Assembly: GCA_016841625.1 (NCBI GenBank)
Contig: JAENYU010000015.1
Span: 33,443-97,442 of the forward strand
Source: Methanobacteriota archaeon
Lineage (GTDB): Archaea; Halobacteriota; Methanosarcinia; Methanosarcinales; Methanosarcinaceae
Direction of reading: 5' to 3'
Length of the DNA stretch: 64,000 nt
The notes under the pieces are model-generated. The model was given only the letters and a program-made list of their open reading frames with translations, was not told the DNA's origin and searched no databases. Below are positions 27,191 through 38,265 of this stretch, in pieces. Every line of letters begins with the position of its first letter. The stretch's first letter is position 1. The position numbers and the translations under genes were made by a program.

Positions 27191-28693
27191 ATGAGAATGA
27201 AAAGAAGTTATGTCTGGCTTATGCTGGCATTTCTTGGAGTTGCGGCTGTGGCTGCAGCTTTCTTCGGTCCGGCTTCTACCGGGGAACTTGCTTCGGCAGA
27301 TGAGATTGAAATTGCTGCAAACGGGATCGAGTCCCATGCAGGTGTGGTGACGAAAGTAGAACCCGCAGACCCACTGGGGTTCATCTCCGCAGGAGCCGTG
27401 GGGACGGATTCGGGGACTGAAGTTACTGTCTATAACCGGAACCTTGCCCTTGTAAAGGAGCAAAGGGAACTTGAGCTCAAGGCCGGGGTCACCCAGATCG
27501 AGTACACGGACGTAGCCGCTCTCATAGACCCGACATCGGTCATGTTTGAGGATACGAAGAACAAAGATACCGTGGTGCTGGAGCAGAACTACGAGTACGA
27601 CCTGGTGAACAGTTACAAGCTCCTGGAGAAATTCCTCGATAAGGAAATCACGGCGACCGATAAGGAAGGAAAGAGCTACACAGGGATCCTTCTCAGCCAT
27701 GACGGCGGGGTTGTGCTCAAGCTCGAGGACGGAAAGGTTGTTACTCTCTCCGAGGTTTCAAAAGTGGAATTCCCGGACTCTGCAGGACTGCTCACAAAGC
27801 CTACCCTGGTCTGGCAGGTCTACTCCCCTGTGGGGGGTACCCGTGATGTCCTGACCTCCTACCTGACCGAAGGCATGAGCTGGAGGGCGGACTATATCGT
27901 AAAGGCCAATGCCGATGATACGAAAGCTGACATCCAGGGCTGGGTCAGTGTCGATAACAATGCCGGGACCACTTTCGAAGACGCAAAACTGAAGCTGGTC
28001 GCAGGGGAAGTCCACCGGGTCTTCGTGCCCCAGCCGAGAATTATGTATGATGAGATGCCCATGGAAGAAGAAATGTACGCAGGGGCGGCAAAAGACAGCT
28101 TTGCAGAAGAGTCCCTCTTCGAGTACCACCTCTACACCCTGGAAAGGCCTGCTACCCTGAAGAATAACCAGGTCAAGCAGCTCTCCCTCCTTTCCGCGGA
28201 CTCCGTCCCGGTAGAAAAGGAACTAATCTTTGACGGTTCGAGGAGCGATAAGGTCCAGGTCGTCCTGAACCTGGAAAACTCAAAGGAAAAAGGTCTGGGC
28301 ATGCCCCTCCCGGCAGGTGTAGTTCGGGTGTACAAGGCTGACTCCGAAGGTCAGCTCCAGTTCCTGGGAGAAGACAGCATCGACCACACCCCGAAGGACG
28401 AAGAGGTCGAAGTGGCAGTCGGAAACGCTTTCGACGTAACCGGTACGAGGACCCAGACCGATTATAAGAGGGTCAGCGACGATGTGTGGCGGGAAAGCTA
28501 CGAGATCAAAATCAAGAACCACAAGTCCGGAACCCAGGACGTCACTATTGTGGAACACTTCTACGGGGACTGGGAAGTAATCAAGAACTCCGACAAGTTC
28601 GAGAAGACGGATGCTTTTACCGCAGAGTGGAAAATAAGCGTCCCTGCAGATGGAGAAAAGACCGTTACCTATTCCGTAGAGCGCAGGTTTTAA
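27191..28693 (+). CDS. Secreted DUF4139-domain protein, copy 1
   Basis: 500 residues. An N-terminal basic stretch and hydrophobic segment (SYVWLMLAFLGVAAVAAAFF) look like a signal peptide or N-terminal anchor. The rest is largely beta-rich: VTVYNRNLALVKEQREL near residue 77, then the characteristic DUF4139 region with TEGMSWRADYIVKANADD and GWVSVDNNAG, and an immunoglobulin-like C-terminus ending KTVTYSVERRF. Function of this family is undefined; members are extracytoplasmic. A paralogue of almost equal length follows at 29154. A hairpin plus T-tract terminator lies about 65 bases after the stop. Confidence 0.85.
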   Translation: MRMKRSYVWLMLAFLGVAAVAAAFFGPASTGELASADEIEIAANGIESHAGVVTKVEPADPLGFISAGAVGTDSGTEVTVYNRNLALVKEQRELELKAGVTQIEYTDVAALIDPTSVMFEDTKNKDTVVLEQNYEYDLVNSYKLLEKFLDKEITATDKEGKSYTGILLSHDGGVVLKLEDGKVVTLSEVSKVEFPDSAGLLTKPTLVWQVYSPVGGTRDVLTSYLTEGMSWRADYIVKANADDTKADIQGWVSVDNNAGTTFEDAKLKLVAGEVHRVFVPQPRIMYDEMPMEEEMYAGAAKDSFAEESLFEYHLYTLERPATLKNNQVKQLSLLSADSVPVEKELIFDGSRSDKVQVVLNLENSKEKGLGMPLPAGVVRVYKADSEGQLQFLGEDSIDHTPKDEEVEVAVGNAFDVTGTRTQTDYKRVSDDVWRESYEIKIKNHKSGTQDVTIVEHFYGDWEVIKNSDKFEKTDAFTAEWKISVPADGEKTVTYSVERRF

Positions 28694-28757
28694 GCCGCGC
28701 AGGCTCTGAATGAAGGACCTGCCGTAAAAGCAGAACCTGAAAATATCCATTAAGAAA

Positions 28758-28796
28758 GAGGACGGGGAAAAAAAATCCCCGCCCCCTCGTTTTTTA
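28758..28796 (+). terminator. Hairpin plus T-tract terminator after DUF4139 copy 1
   Basis: GAGGacGGGGA, an A-rich loop, then TCCCCGCCCCCTC followed by GTTTTTT. The GGGGA/TCCCC core with outer GAGG/CCTC forms a stable stem and is followed by six T residues. Confidence 0.75.
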
Positions 28797-29122
28797 CTTC
28801 AGTAAATCAGGCCGCAGGATTTTTGGACGTTTTCTGCAAAGACATTTTTTTCAATTTTCTACAATCATGTTTTTTTCAATTTTGGTTTCGGGCTTGCCTC
28901 GCTCTGGCTCGGTACATGAACGGTCATAGATGCCATACAGGTTTCTCCGAATAAGTTCAGTTGCCTGCCATTCAGGTTACTTTGAATAAGTTCGATCGTT
29001 TGTAAGGATTGTTACTCCAGATAAGTTCAGCTGGTTGATCAGGATAAAATCCGGTTTCCAGGACTTTTTTTGAAAAATGAGAATTTTTGAAGCATAAGTC
29101 TGCTTAACTGTCGTAAAGTCAT
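28797..29122. other. Spacer between DUF4139 paralogues with short repeats
   Basis: About 325 bases. (A)ATAAGTTC(AG) recurs three times (about 28953, 28985, 29020) and a TTTTTTTCAATTTT motif occurs twice (about 28848 and 28870). No gene recognised. Confidence 0.4.
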
Positions 29123-29131
29123 GTATAAATA
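29123..29131 (+). promoter_or_regulatory. TATA box for DUF4139 gene 2
   Basis: GTATAAATA about 27 bases upstream of the ATG at 29154, the same geometry as for copy 1. No ribosome-binding site fits between the predicted start of transcription and the ATG. Confidence 0.65.
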
Positions 29132-29153
29132 AATATAAACCTCATTATATTAT

Positions 29154-30653
29154 ATGGGAGTGAAAAATCGCTTATTATGGCTTATGGCGGCATTTTTCGG
29201 AGTTATATTTGTTTTTTCAGCCTGTTTTCCCCAGGAACTCGGGAACATGGCCAGGGCATATGAGCCCGCGGTTGACGGGGAGGGGGTTGGACCCGGGACG
29301 GATGTCGATGCAAAAGTTCAGCCTGCGGATCCTATCGGGTTTTTGACCTCTGGGATAGGAGGAGGGGCAGGCGGCGTTCTAGAGATTACTATTTACGAGC
29401 AGGGCCTTGCCCTTGTAAAAGAGCGGCGGAAAATCGAGCTCAAGAGCGGGGTCAACCTTGTGGAGTACGGCAATGTTGCAGCCAGGATAGACCCTGCGTC
29501 GGTTATGGTCGAGGACCCGGAAAACAGGGATACCGCTGTTATTGAGCAAAATTACGAGTATGACCTTGTGAGCAGCTTTTCCCTGCTTGAGAAATACCTG
29601 GACAGGGAAATCACCGTTACTGCAGGGGATGGCGAGAGCTACAGCGGAAAACTGCTTAGCTATGAAGGAAACGGCGTCGTCCTTGAGGAGAAAGATGGAA
29701 ACGTCCTGGTGCTACAGGAGGTCCTGAAGGTCGAGGTTCCGGACGCATCGGGCCTTTCGACAAAGCCGACTCTCGTCTGGCAGCTCTACTCTCCTGTTTC
29801 CGGAAGCAGGGAACTTCTTACCTCCTACCTTACAGGGGGCATAAGCTGGAATGCGGATTATGCCCTGAAGAGCAATGCGGACGATACCAGGGCTGACATC
29901 CGGGGCTGGGTAAGCATTGACAACCGGGCCGGGATTGACTTTGAGGATGCGGGCCTGAAACTGGTTTCCGGGGAAATCAACCGGGTTTACACCCCTCAAC
30001 CTGTGTACGAAGCAGTGGAGGACGAAGCAGTTGCTGAAGAGGCAGCTATGGAGAGTCCCTTTACGCAAGAGGGTTTTTTTGAGTACCACCTCTATACCCT
30101 TGAAAAGCCGGCTACCCTTAAAAACAACCAGGCAAAGCAGATCTCTCTTTTCAGCGCGGATTCCGTACCCATAAAAAAAGAACTCATCTATGACAGCTTT
30201 TCCGGGGACAGGGTCCGGGTTTTCCTTACTCTGCAAAACTCAGAGGAAAACGGGCCTGGGATGCCTCTTCCAGGAGGGGTATTCAGGATATACAAAACCG
30301 ATTCTGCGGGAGACTTACAGTTCCTCGGAGAAGACAGGATCGAGCACACCCCTGAGGACGGAGAAATAAGAGCGGCTGTCGGCACTTCTTTCGACGTCAC
30401 GGCTGCCAGGACCGAGACTGATTATGAACGTGTCAGCGACAATGTGGAAAGGGTCAGCTATGAAATCGAGCTTACGAACAGCAAATCCGAAGCTCAGGCC
30501 GTAACGGTTGTGGAACATCTCTTCGGGCAGTGGGAAATCCAGGAAAGTTCCGATGAATATGAAAAAATCGATGCCTTCACCGTTGAATTCAGGGTAACGG
30601 TCCCTGCAAAGAGCACAAAGACGGTTTCTTACAAGGTGGAAAGGCGCTTTTAA
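29154..30653 (+). CDS. Secreted DUF4139-domain protein, copy 2
   Basis: 499 residues and colinear with copy 1 throughout: a hydrophobic N-terminus (LLWLMAAFFGVIFVFSACF), ITIYEQGLALVKERRKIELK, TGGISWNADYALKSNADD, GWVSIDNRAG and the terminal KTVSYKVERRF. The N-terminus includes FSAC, so a lipoprotein-like processing site is possible but uncertain in archaea. The pair arose by tandem duplication; the most divergent portions are the signal region and the acidic linker around residue 285. Its own TATA box suggests separate regulation. Confidence 0.85.
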   Translation: MGVKNRLLWLMAAFFGVIFVFSACFPQELGNMARAYEPAVDGEGVGPGTDVDAKVQPADPIGFLTSGIGGGAGGVLEITIYEQGLALVKERRKIELKSGVNLVEYGNVAARIDPASVMVEDPENRDTAVIEQNYEYDLVSSFSLLEKYLDREITVTAGDGESYSGKLLSYEGNGVVLEEKDGNVLVLQEVLKVEVPDASGLSTKPTLVWQLYSPVSGSRELLTSYLTGGISWNADYALKSNADDTRADIRGWVSIDNRAGIDFEDAGLKLVSGEINRVYTPQPVYEAVEDEAVAEEAAMESPFTQEGFFEYHLYTLEKPATLKNNQAKQISLFSADSVPIKKELIYDSFSGDRVRVFLTLQNSEENGPGMPLPGGVFRIYKTDSAGDLQFLGEDRIEHTPEDGEIRAAVGTSFDVTAARTETDYERVSDNVERVSYEIELTNSKSEAQAVTVVEHLFGQWEIQESSDEYEKIDAFTVEFRVTVPAKSTKTVSYKVERRF

Positions 30654-30924
30654 GGTTTTTTTAACCGCCTAAAATAAACGATTAATGTTTCAAAACGAGT
30701 GAGTGGGACGTAGGAATGAGGAGAACTTAGGAGTGATTGAAAAAATCGAGTAATTGAAAAATGGTGTTAAGGTATCCGGCGTGCTGGAATTACCCATATG
30801 CAGGCGCCGGCAACTATTTAAAAATTAGGATAAAGATCAATTTAAGGTTTCTAAACTAATGGGAGGGGAAAAGGAGTTTGTAAGTCCAGTTACAGAAGAG
30901 TTCTGTAACCTGGATCTTTTCACA

Positions 30925-32539
<1,615 letters not shown>

Positions 32540-32722
32540 ATTAAATTCTCCTGTAATGGATGAGTTTCATTGCTATATCATGTAATTACTATATTAACGT
32601 CACTCTTGATTAGAGCTGGATCTTTGTGAATTTCCAGTTGCCTGGAATGTTTTTCCCCCGTTATAGACATACTTCGGTTTAAAGTTTTCTCCTCAAGGGG
32701 GAAAAGCGGAAAAAATTCCGCT

Positions 32723-34915
32723 TCAGATCCCAACGAAGTCAGAGGGTTTTGGAAGTTCCTTCTTCAGGCCTTTCCTTTCCCTGATCTGGGCCACGATTTC
32801 GACCATGATGCTGGTCGGTACGATCTCAAAGCCTCCGAATTCCGTGCTCCACATAGCACGCCCTTCGGTTGCGGACCTGATTTCCCCGGCGAACCCGAAT
32901 AACTCGGCCACAGGCACCCTGGACTCAATGAGAGCCAGGTCACCTTCGGTGGTCATGTTCAGGATCAAGCCGCGGCGGCCCTGTAGTTCCTTGGTAGCTC
33001 CGCCCATGTTAAGCTGGGGCACCTGGATAAAGACTTTCTGATAGGGCTCGAGCAGACTGTCTTCTGCCATGAGCAAACTTGCCTGGATGGCCTGTCTGGA
33101 AGCCGGGATGATCTGGGCAGGACCCCTGTGGATTGCGTCTTCGTGGAGTTTTGCGTCCACAAGCACACATTTCACGTTTGCCACGGGTTCTCTGGAAAGC
33201 GGGCCTGCCTTCATGACTTCTTCAAACCCGTCGAGCACCAGTTCCATGGTTTCATTCAGGTACTGGATACCCTTGGTCATATCGATGAAGATGTTTGAAC
33301 CGTAGATTCCGGCAATTTTCTTTGCCTGGTCCTTGTCCATGCCGACAGCCATGAGCTTCTCCCTGCGTTCGAGTTCGGGCATGCGCATGGAAATATCGCC
33401 GGACTTGACGAGCTCGACAGTGGCATCGTCAAGGGGTTCCACATAGATATAGAACCTGTTGTGCCTGTTCGGGGACTTTCCTTCCACGGGATCGGTTTTC
33501 TTCTTGATGGTTTCCCTGTAAACCACAATGGGCTGACTGGTGGTGATTTCCACGTTCTTGTCCCTTTCGATCCTGTGGCCGATGACTTCGAGGTGGAGTT
33601 CTCCCATCCCTGCCATCAGGTGTTCCCCGGTTTCCTCGTCAAGGGTGATCTGGAGGGTCGGGTCTTCCTTTGCGACCTGCCTGAGGACTTCCACAAGCTT
33701 GGGAAGGTCCTTTGTGTGCTTGGCTTCCACGGCCACGGTCACCACAGGCTCGCTTACGTGCCTGATGCTCTCGAAGGGGATCATGCCGTCAAGGGTGGTT
33801 ACGGTGGAACCGACGAACGCCTCTTTCAGGCCCGTGACTGCGGCAATGTTCCCTGCGGGGATCCTTTCCACTTCGAGCCTCTCAGGACCCATGAAAATAC
33901 CTACCTGCTGGACCCTGCTTTTCTTGGCAGTGCCTGAGGTGTAGACTTCCAGCCCACGGTAGAAGGACCCGCTAAAGAGCCTTCCGGTTGCTACTTCTCC
34001 TGCATGGGGGTCCATGGAAATGTCCGTAACCATGAAGGCAAGGTCTCCGTCCGCATCCGCCTCTGCCATGGACTTCCCGATTACGGAACTTCCATCTCCA
34101 TGCCAGATGACATTTACCCTGTCGTTCTGGGCTTCAATCGGGTTTGGAAGGTAGCGAATGACCATGTCAAGGACAGATTCGTGCAGGGGGCACTTCTCTG
34201 CCAGGACTTTCATGTCCTCAGCCTTGCAGTAGTCATAGACGTCTTTAAAGGATATCCCTGTCTTCTGCATCATGGGCACGCTGATGGCCCAGTTGTAAAG
34301 AGCTGATCCAAAGGCTACGGTCCCGTTTGCTGCGTCGACCCTCCAGCCTGCCTTGAACTTCTCCTCGTTCATGTTCTTGATCAGCTTGTTAACGTGATCG
34401 ATGAGCTTTCCGAGGCGGACCTGCATTTCCTGGGCGTCCACCTGCAGCTCGTTGATGAGCCTGTCAACCTTGTTGATGAAGAGTACGGGTTTCACGTGTT
34501 CCCTGAGGGCCTGCCTCAACACGGTTTCGGTCTGGGGCATGGTGCCTTCTACGGCATCCACGACCACTACGGCTCCGTCCACGGCCCTCATGGCACGGGT
34601 AACGTCCCCACCGAAGTCGACGTGCCCGGGGGTGTCGATCAGGTTGATCAGGTAGTCTTCATCGTTGTAAGTGTGAACCATTGATACGTTGGATGAATCA
34701 ATGGTGATTCCGCGCTGCTGTTCTTCCTCGTCGGAATCCATGAATAACTGTCTGCCGGCAAGCTCCTTGGAAATCATGCCTGCACCTGCCAGCAGGTTGT
34801 CACTTAATGTTGTTTTACCGTGGTCGATGTGAGCAACGATTCCGATGTTTCTGATCTTTTTGGGATCAGTCATAAGCGTTGTCACACGCTCGACCATTTT
34901 CTTCCTTCGTCCCAT
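32723..34915 (-). CDS. fusA: Translation elongation factor 2
   Basis: 730 residues from the ATG at 34915 ([15 protein letters not shown]), the usual archaeal EF-2 N-terminus; an open extension upstream reads through the spacer after rps7 and is not conserved. G-motifs are [17 protein letters not shown] and NKVD. The histidine in DAIHRGPAQ (about residue 596) is the site of diphthamide modification. It drives ribosomal translocation. Preceded by rps7 with an 80-base spacer. Confidence 0.98.
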   Translation of the reverse strand: MGRRKKMVERVTTLMTDPKKIRNIGIVAHIDHGKTTLSDNLLAGAGMISKELAGRQLFMDSDEEEQQRGITIDSSNVSMVHTYNDEDYLINLIDTPGHVDFGGDVTRAMRAVDGAVVVVDAVEGTMPQTETVLRQALREHVKPVLFINKVDRLINELQVDAQEMQVRLGKLIDHVNKLIKNMNEEKFKAGWRVDAANGTVAFGSALYNWAISVPMMQKTGISFKDVYDYCKAEDMKVLAEKCPLHESVLDMVIRYLPNPIEAQNDRVNVIWHGDGSSVIGKSMAEADADGDLAFMVTDISMDPHAGEVATGRLFSGSFYRGLEVYTSGTAKKSRVQQVGIFMGPERLEVERIPAGNIAAVTGLKEAFVGSTVTTLDGMIPFESIRHVSEPVVTVAVEAKHTKDLPKLVEVLRQVAKEDPTLQITLDEETGEHLMAGMGELHLEVIGHRIERDKNVEITTSQPIVVYRETIKKKTDPVEGKSPNRHNRFYIYVEPLDDATVELVKSGDISMRMPELERREKLMAVGMDKDQAKKIAGIYGSNIFIDMTKGIQYLNETMELVLDGFEEVMKAGPLSREPVANVKCVLVDAKLHEDAIHRGPAQIIPASRQAIQASLLMAEDSLLEPYQKVFIQVPQLNMGGATKELQGRRGLILNMTTEGDLALIESRVPVAELFGFAGEIRSATEGRAMWSTEFGGFEIVPTSIMVEIVAQIRERKGLKKELPKPSDFVGI

Positions 34916-34995
34916 GCTGATACCTTTTGTAAACAGATATTTGGATTTAGCTTCAATTGATAAATTTGAAAATCGGGGCAACCCCGATAAAATGA

Positions 34996-36038
<1,043 letters not shown>

Positions 36039-36116
36039 TTAGTGCCGCAATTTGTCCTCAACGCCGGTTGAAATGATCAAAATAAACTGGACATTTATGT
36101 GCTGAATAATGTGGAA

Positions 36117-36542
36117 TTACTGCAGGATTACATCGTCAATATCATGGTGGCGGCGGGCTAGCAACTTTACTTTTTCTATGTTTCTTCCGCTGCGCCCGAT
36201 AGCAAGACCCTTCTCCTTATTGGGTACCTCTACATAAGCTAATCGCTTACCATTTTTATTTATAATGTTTACAGAACTTACGGAAACTGGTCCGAACGCG
36301 CTCTTTATAAATGCGACCGGATCCACTGAGTGTTCCACAAGTTCGATAGGCTTGTCCAGGATTTTTTTAACGCGGTTGATATTTTCCCCGTTTCTGCCTA
36401 TGGCAAGTCCCATGTCTCCCTGCTTTACGACACATATGAGCCGGTCCTCTTCTGTGAAGCAGTCGAGGATTTTGGCCCGGGTCATATTTTCAAATAGTGC
36501 AATGTACTGGATGGTGTCCGCCGTAAGTTTAATTTCACCCAA
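36117..36542 (-). CDS. nusA: Archaeal NusA-like KH-domain transcription factor (TTG start)
   Basis: 141 residues. Archaeal NusA consists of two KH domains only, and here they are visible as AIGRNGENINRVKKIL and AIGRSGRNIEKVKLLA. The protein must begin MGEIKLTADTIQYIALFE; the codon there is TTG at 36542, preceded by GGAG ten bases upstream. The longer open frame to 36668 overlaps rpl30e and is not conserved. Placed between rpl30e and rps12, as in other methanogens. Confidence 0.95.
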   Translation of the reverse strand: MGEIKLTADTIQYIALFENMTRAKILDCFTEEDRLICVVKQGDMGLAIGRNGENINRVKKILDKPIELVEHSVDPVAFIKSAFGPVSVSSVNIINKNGKRLAYVEVPNKEKGLAIGRSGRNIEKVKLLARRHHDIDDVILQ

Positions 36543-36561
36543 AACGCTGCAACTCCTTACA

Positions 36562-36858
36562 TCAGGCTGTAACTGCCAGGATATCGGATTCTCCCGCGTC
36601 GAGGATTGCCATTGCAGCAATCGTGAAGGGTTTTCCGCAGACAGGTCCCAGTTCCACATTGGTGCCACTGTATTCGAGGATAGGGACGTTTGTCGACTGG
36701 AGCGTCTTCTTTACGTTTTCAGGACAGTTTGATGCAAGCACTACCAGTTTTGCGCTGCCGTCTACCGCTGCATCGATGGTCCGGTTGGTCCCAAGGATAA
36801 CCGTTCCTGTTTTCATAGCCTTGATCAGGGATTTATCAACATTAATCTTCATTTTCAT
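36562..36858 (-). CDS. rpl30e: Large ribosomal subunit protein eL30
   Basis: About 98 residues (ATG at 36858; an adjacent TTG would add one). Features [18 protein letters not shown] and the [15 protein letters not shown] motif typical of the L7Ae/L30e RNA-binding fold. Follows rpoA'' with a roughly 200-base spacer in which no other gene is evident. Confidence 0.95.
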   Translation of the reverse strand: MKMKINVDKSLIKAMKTGTVILGTNRTIDAAVDGSAKLVVLASNCPENVKKTLQSTNVPILEYSGTNVELGPVCGKPFTIAAMAILDAGESDILAVTA

Positions 36859-37068
36859 CAACTCTGTCTCAAATTAGCTCGTCTACTCTATCCAATACTC
36901 AATAAAGATTTCCAAGCTCGGTGAATATCTGGTACTCTTAATACTTGATTCCTTATATCTATTTTCTGGTTATGGGCTTCCTGGCTCTGTGCAGGAAGCA
37001 TATTAGTATCATATTTATTGTATTGATGACCTGCAGGTCTCCCGGGGGAGTCCGGGCTTTTGGTTCCC

Positions 37069-38265
37069 TCAGATCCCGCATTCGTCTTTAACTTCGATAT
37101 CTTCTTCCCTTCTTTTGCTGACCAGATGCACGTCTCCGGTACCCATCCGGATCGGCTGCCCGACAATGATGTTTTCGGTAACGCCCTTGAGTTCGTCCAC
37201 ATCGCCGCGCATCCCTGCGTCCAGCAAGTGGCTGACCGTAACCTCAAAAGCCGCACGTGCAAAGACACTGGCCTTCTCTCCGGAAATCCCGTGCCTTCCG
37301 ATCTGTTTCACTTCCCCGTCACAGGTCATGAGGTCAGACACCAGCATGATGTGTCGGATGTCCACGGTAAGTCCCTGTTCCCGAAGGGTATCGGTTGCTT
37401 CCTTGATGATCGAGTTCCTGGCTGCCTCGATTCCCAGCACCTCGTAGATCTCGTTAATGTTATTTGTACTGGTCCTCGTCCTGTCCACACCTTCGAACTG
37501 TAGCACGTCACGAAGCGCCGAGCCTTCGGTATAGAGGGTGTACTCCTCTCCTTCCTTCCGGACCACCACTCTCTTGATCCCTTCGATCCCTTTGAGGGTG
37601 ATAGTATGGATGCTTTTTGCAAGCTGGAGGAGTTCCCTGTAGGACGGTTCACTCGGAGTTATGACAATCTGGTTATCGATATCCGGGGAGATATTTACCA
37701 GGACGTTCATTTCTTCGTTTAACTTTTCCTTGACCTGCTCGATGGAAATATTCCTGCCGTTCATGGCCTTTTCGTGCAGGTCGATGATGAGCTTCATCTG
37801 GGAGAGGTCTGTGGTCACGTCCGCTATATGATCGATCCTGGTAGCTTCGATCTCCCAGGCAAGGGCTCTCGTTTTCTCCCTGTTGTAAGCGTAATCTTCC
37901 TGGTTTTCCTTGGAAAGGGCAATGGTCATCATCGGGGTGCTCGGGATCTTCCGGGCGTCCACGATTTCTATCAGGCGGGGCAGACCCAGGGTAACGTTAA
38001 TTTCAGCCACACCCGCATAGTGGAAGGTACGCATGGTCATCTGGGTACCCGGTTCCCCAATGGACTGAGCTGCAATCACTCCTGCGGCGTCGCAGGGTTC
38101 GATGCACGACTCTTTGTATTCCTCCATGACCTGCTCTATTATTTCTTCCATTTCCTTTTTGCTTACCCCGGCATTGAGCGTTTCTTCCCGGAGGGTCTTC
38201 ATTATGTTTGAAGGGAGAGAAAGATCTTTGGTCATGCTTTCGATAGTAGTCTCACTGATACTCAT
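37069..38265 (-). CDS. rpoA2: DNA-directed RNA polymerase subunit A''
   Basis: 398 residues, the C-terminal part of the beta'-equivalent, split in archaea. Contains the trigger-loop region GEPGTQMTMRTFHYAGVAE and, near the C-terminus, GHGISGEKASVFARAAFEVT-like sequence of the clamp/jaw. The ATG overlaps the rpoA' stop by four bases. No intein is visible. Confidence 0.98.
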   Translation of the reverse strand: MSISETTIESMTKDLSLPSNIMKTLREETLNAGVSKKEMEEIIEQVMEEYKESCIEPCDAAGVIAAQSIGEPGTQMTMRTFHYAGVAEINVTLGLPRLIEIVDARKIPSTPMMTIALSKENQEDYAYNREKTRALAWEIEATRIDHIADVTTDLSQMKLIIDLHEKAMNGRNISIEQVKEKLNEEMNVLVNISPDIDNQIVITPSEPSYRELLQLAKSIHTITLKGIEGIKRVVVRKEGEEYTLYTEGSALRDVLQFEGVDRTRTSTNNINEIYEVLGIEAARNSIIKEATDTLREQGLTVDIRHIMLVSDLMTCDGEVKQIGRHGISGEKASVFARAAFEVTVSHLLDAGMRGDVDELKGVTENIIVGQPIRMGTGDVHLVSKRREEDIEVKDECGI

